Shown: positions 5,493 to 5,547 of the stretch, in pieces
Layout: each line of letters opens with the position of its first letter
Position numbering within the stretch: position 1 is the first letter of the stretch
Assembly (NCBI GenBank): GCA_020625635.1
Contig: JAHLBL010000122.1
Coordinates: 1-5,547, forward strand
Length of the DNA: 5,547 bases
Source: a bacterium
Lineage (GTDB): Bacteria; Bacillota; Clostridia; Oscillospirales; Acutalibacteraceae
Reading direction: 5' to 3'
Notes under the pieces: model-generated
What the model was told of the DNA's origin: nothing
Database searches by the model: none
What the model saw: only the letters and a program-made list of their open reading frames with translations
Program-made: the position numbers and the translations under genes

Positions 5493-5547
5493 AAATAGTC
5501 CATAGGGACGATTCTGTAGTAGAATTGAGTTTGCGCTCACCAATTCG

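Noticed and set aside
1..5547. CRISPR array, transposon ends, tRNA or rRNA
   Set aside because: No regularly spaced direct repeats, transposase-like coding sequence, cloverleaf or rRNA-like sequence was seen on either strand.

Overview
The window looks like a chromosomal segment of a gut or rumen Clostridia bacterium, most likely a Ruminococcus-like member of the Oscillospiraceae. This is inferred from Thr/Glu/Asp/Pro linkers and a lysine-rich Ig-like cell-surface protein, typical Firmicutes AGGAG-type ribosome binding sites, sigma-A-like promoters with AT-rich spacers, and moderately GC-rich genes (CTC, AAG, GAG, CCG codons) set in AT-rich intergenic DNA. No 16S rRNA or other taxonomic marker is present, so the assignment is tentative.

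Layout, left to right: (1) 1-927, the 3' end of a secreted or surface protein on the + strand whose start lies outside the window, followed by an intrinsic terminator. (2) 1033-3183, a complete tex gene (+), with its own promoter placed directly behind that terminator. (3) A 71-bp convergent gap without a convincing terminator. (4) 3255-4613 on the minus strand, a complete 11-TM sodium-coupled amino-acid transporter of the neurotransmitter:sodium symporter (NSS/SNF) family. (5) 4614-4901, a 288-bp divergent intergenic region unusually rich in inverted repeats, holding the transporter promoter (leftward) and the luxS promoter (rightward). (6) 4902-5426, a complete luxS gene (+). (7) 5427-5547, AT-rich DNA with a candidate promoter and possible hairpins at the right edge, perhaps the leader of a following gene or RNA.

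The genes appear to be single transcription units rather than an operon. Tex is a housekeeping RNA/transcription-associated protein. LuxS recycles S-ribosylhomocysteine in the activated methyl cycle and makes the autoinducer-2 precursor. The NSS transporter imports an amino acid whose identity the sequence does not reveal. The only suggestive link is that luxS and the transporter share a divergent control region.

I see no mobile element, CRISPR array, tRNA or rRNA, and no clear evidence for a new multi-gene system. The most unusual features are the dyad-rich luxS/transporter control region (including two terminator-like hairpins pointing away from luxS) and the extreme lysine content of the surface-protein tail.
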